Of a stretch of DNA of 64,000 nucleotides, positions 63,572-64,000 are shown piece by piece (the stretch's first letter is position 1; every line of letters starts with the position of its first letter). Location: the NCBI GenBank assembly GCA_963829585.1, contig CAWHJD010000028.1:1-64000 (forward strand). Reading direction: 5' to 3'. The DNA is from Sva-07 sp963829585 (lineage in GTDB: Bacteria > Actinomycetota > Acidimicrobiia > Acidimicrobiales > Ilumatobacteraceae). A program made the position numbers and the translations under genes. The notes beneath the pieces were generated by a model. That model was not told the origin of the DNA. It ran no database searches and saw only the letters and a list, made by a program, of their open reading frames with translations.

Positions 63572-64000
63572 CTAGAGGAAGGGGTCGAGGGAGCGACTCA
63601 GGCCGGGGATGGAACCGATCTTCCTGCAGGCGAGGAGCACACCGGGCATGAAGCTGTCACGGTCGTAGCTGTCCTGGCGGATCGTCAGCGTCTGGCCGGT
63701 TGCGCCGAGGATGACTTCCTGGTGGGCCACCATGCCACGCATCCGCACCGAATGGATCCGGATCCCCGCGGGGCCCGAACCGCCACGGGCACCTTCGTAG
63801 ACGACGTCGGTCGTCGGGTCGGGATCGAACGCTTCTCCCCGGGCAGCAGCCATGCGCTCCGCGGTCTTCACGGCGGTGCCGGATGGTGCGTCGATCTTGC
63901 GGTCGTGGTGCAGTTCGATGATCTCGGCCGTGTCGAAGAACGGCGCCGCCATCTCCGCGAACCGCATCATCAGCACCGCAGAGATCGCGAAGTTCGGGGC
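63572..64000 (-). CDS. dapB: 4-hydroxy-tetrahydrodipicolinate reductase (5' part beyond window)
   Basis: C-terminal portion of DapB, which reduces the DapA product with NAD(P)H in DAP/lysine synthesis. Visible are the end of the Rossmann part (APNFAISAVLMMRFAEMAAP), the substrate-binding ELHHDRKIDAPSGTAVKTAE segment with the catalytic His-His-x-x-Lys, and RGGSGPAGIRIHSVRMRGMVAHQEVILG. It ends DPFL at 63572. It points in the same direction as dapA 18 kb away; in many actinobacteria these two genes are close neighbours. Confidence 0.95.
   Translation of the reverse strand, partial: APNFAISAVLMMRFAEMAAPFFDTAEIIELHHDRKIDAPSGTAVKTAERMAAARGEAFDPDPTTDVVYEGARGGSGPAGIRIHSVRMRGMVAHQEVILGATGQTLTIRQDSYDRDSFMPGVLLACRKIGSIPGLSRSLDPFL

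Overview
This is a high-GC bacterial chromosome segment of actinobacterial type. The evidence is CarD, a PASTA-containing Ser/Thr kinase, a Corynebacterium-type glycogen synthase, an LPXTG wall anchor, frequent GTG starts, and the housekeeping orders mreC-mreB-ndk-folC-clpX-clpP-tig and dapA-rnj-ftsK-rimO-pgsA-cinA. The Thr-rich linkers and gene content resemble Acidimicrobiia such as Ilumatobacter. That placement is inferred from reading proteins, not from a search.

Layout. Positions 1-7.4 kb hold a minus-strand core block: cell-shape genes mreC/mreB, nucleotide and folate enzymes, and the ClpX/ClpP/trigger factor proteostasis set. Positions 7.5-14 kb are mixed: a small SH3-like protein, a membrane protein, a PASTA kinase divergent from glycogen synthase, a hydrolase, an ArsR/AHSA1 pair and a GyrI-like protein. 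Positions 14.2-23.0 kb are one minus-strand exopolysaccharide operon: two GT2 enzymes, a GT4, a pyruvyltransferase-like protein, an unusual flippase/GT-C fusion, a cellulose-synthase-like GT2 and a GH8 glycanase, preceded by three helically phased CTGTWAC repeats.

Positions 23.6-26.7 kb are a degraded integrative element beside tRNA-Pro(TGG): a frameshifted tyrosine recombinase, an excisionase-like protein and a relaxase remnant, with an intact MntA/HepT toxin-antitoxin pair inside. A deleted second copy of hepT lies 11 kb away at 14.06-14.22 kb. Positions 26.7-45.6 kb return to core and metabolic genes, three tRNAs in total (Pro, Gly, Arg), a DUF2786/metallohydrolase pair, a class III aminotransferase with a P450, CarD, cinA, pgsA, rimO, ftsK, rnj and dapA.

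Positions 45.8-63.5 kb are an 18 kb accessory block between dapA and dapB. It has an amino-acid-type ABC transporter, a three-lipoprotein operon (cupredoxin, right-handed beta-helix protein, DUF1996), an acyl-CoA synthetase, a frameshifted LuxR/LAL-type regulator, and a roughly 2,360-codon surface protein with beta-helix, metzincin protease, thrombospondin-type-3 repeats and an LPXTG anchor. Just before the anchor lie ten perfect copies of a 7-bp repeat. The repeat encodes the same heptapeptide in every frame, so copy number would decide whether the anchor is read. This is the most interesting signal in the window.

Several genes (mreC, integrase, relaxase, an endonuclease/exonuclease/phosphatase protein, the LAL regulator and the surface protein) show single-base-type frameshifts with conserved protein on both sides. 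Some may be sequencing or assembly errors, so functional claims there are provisional.
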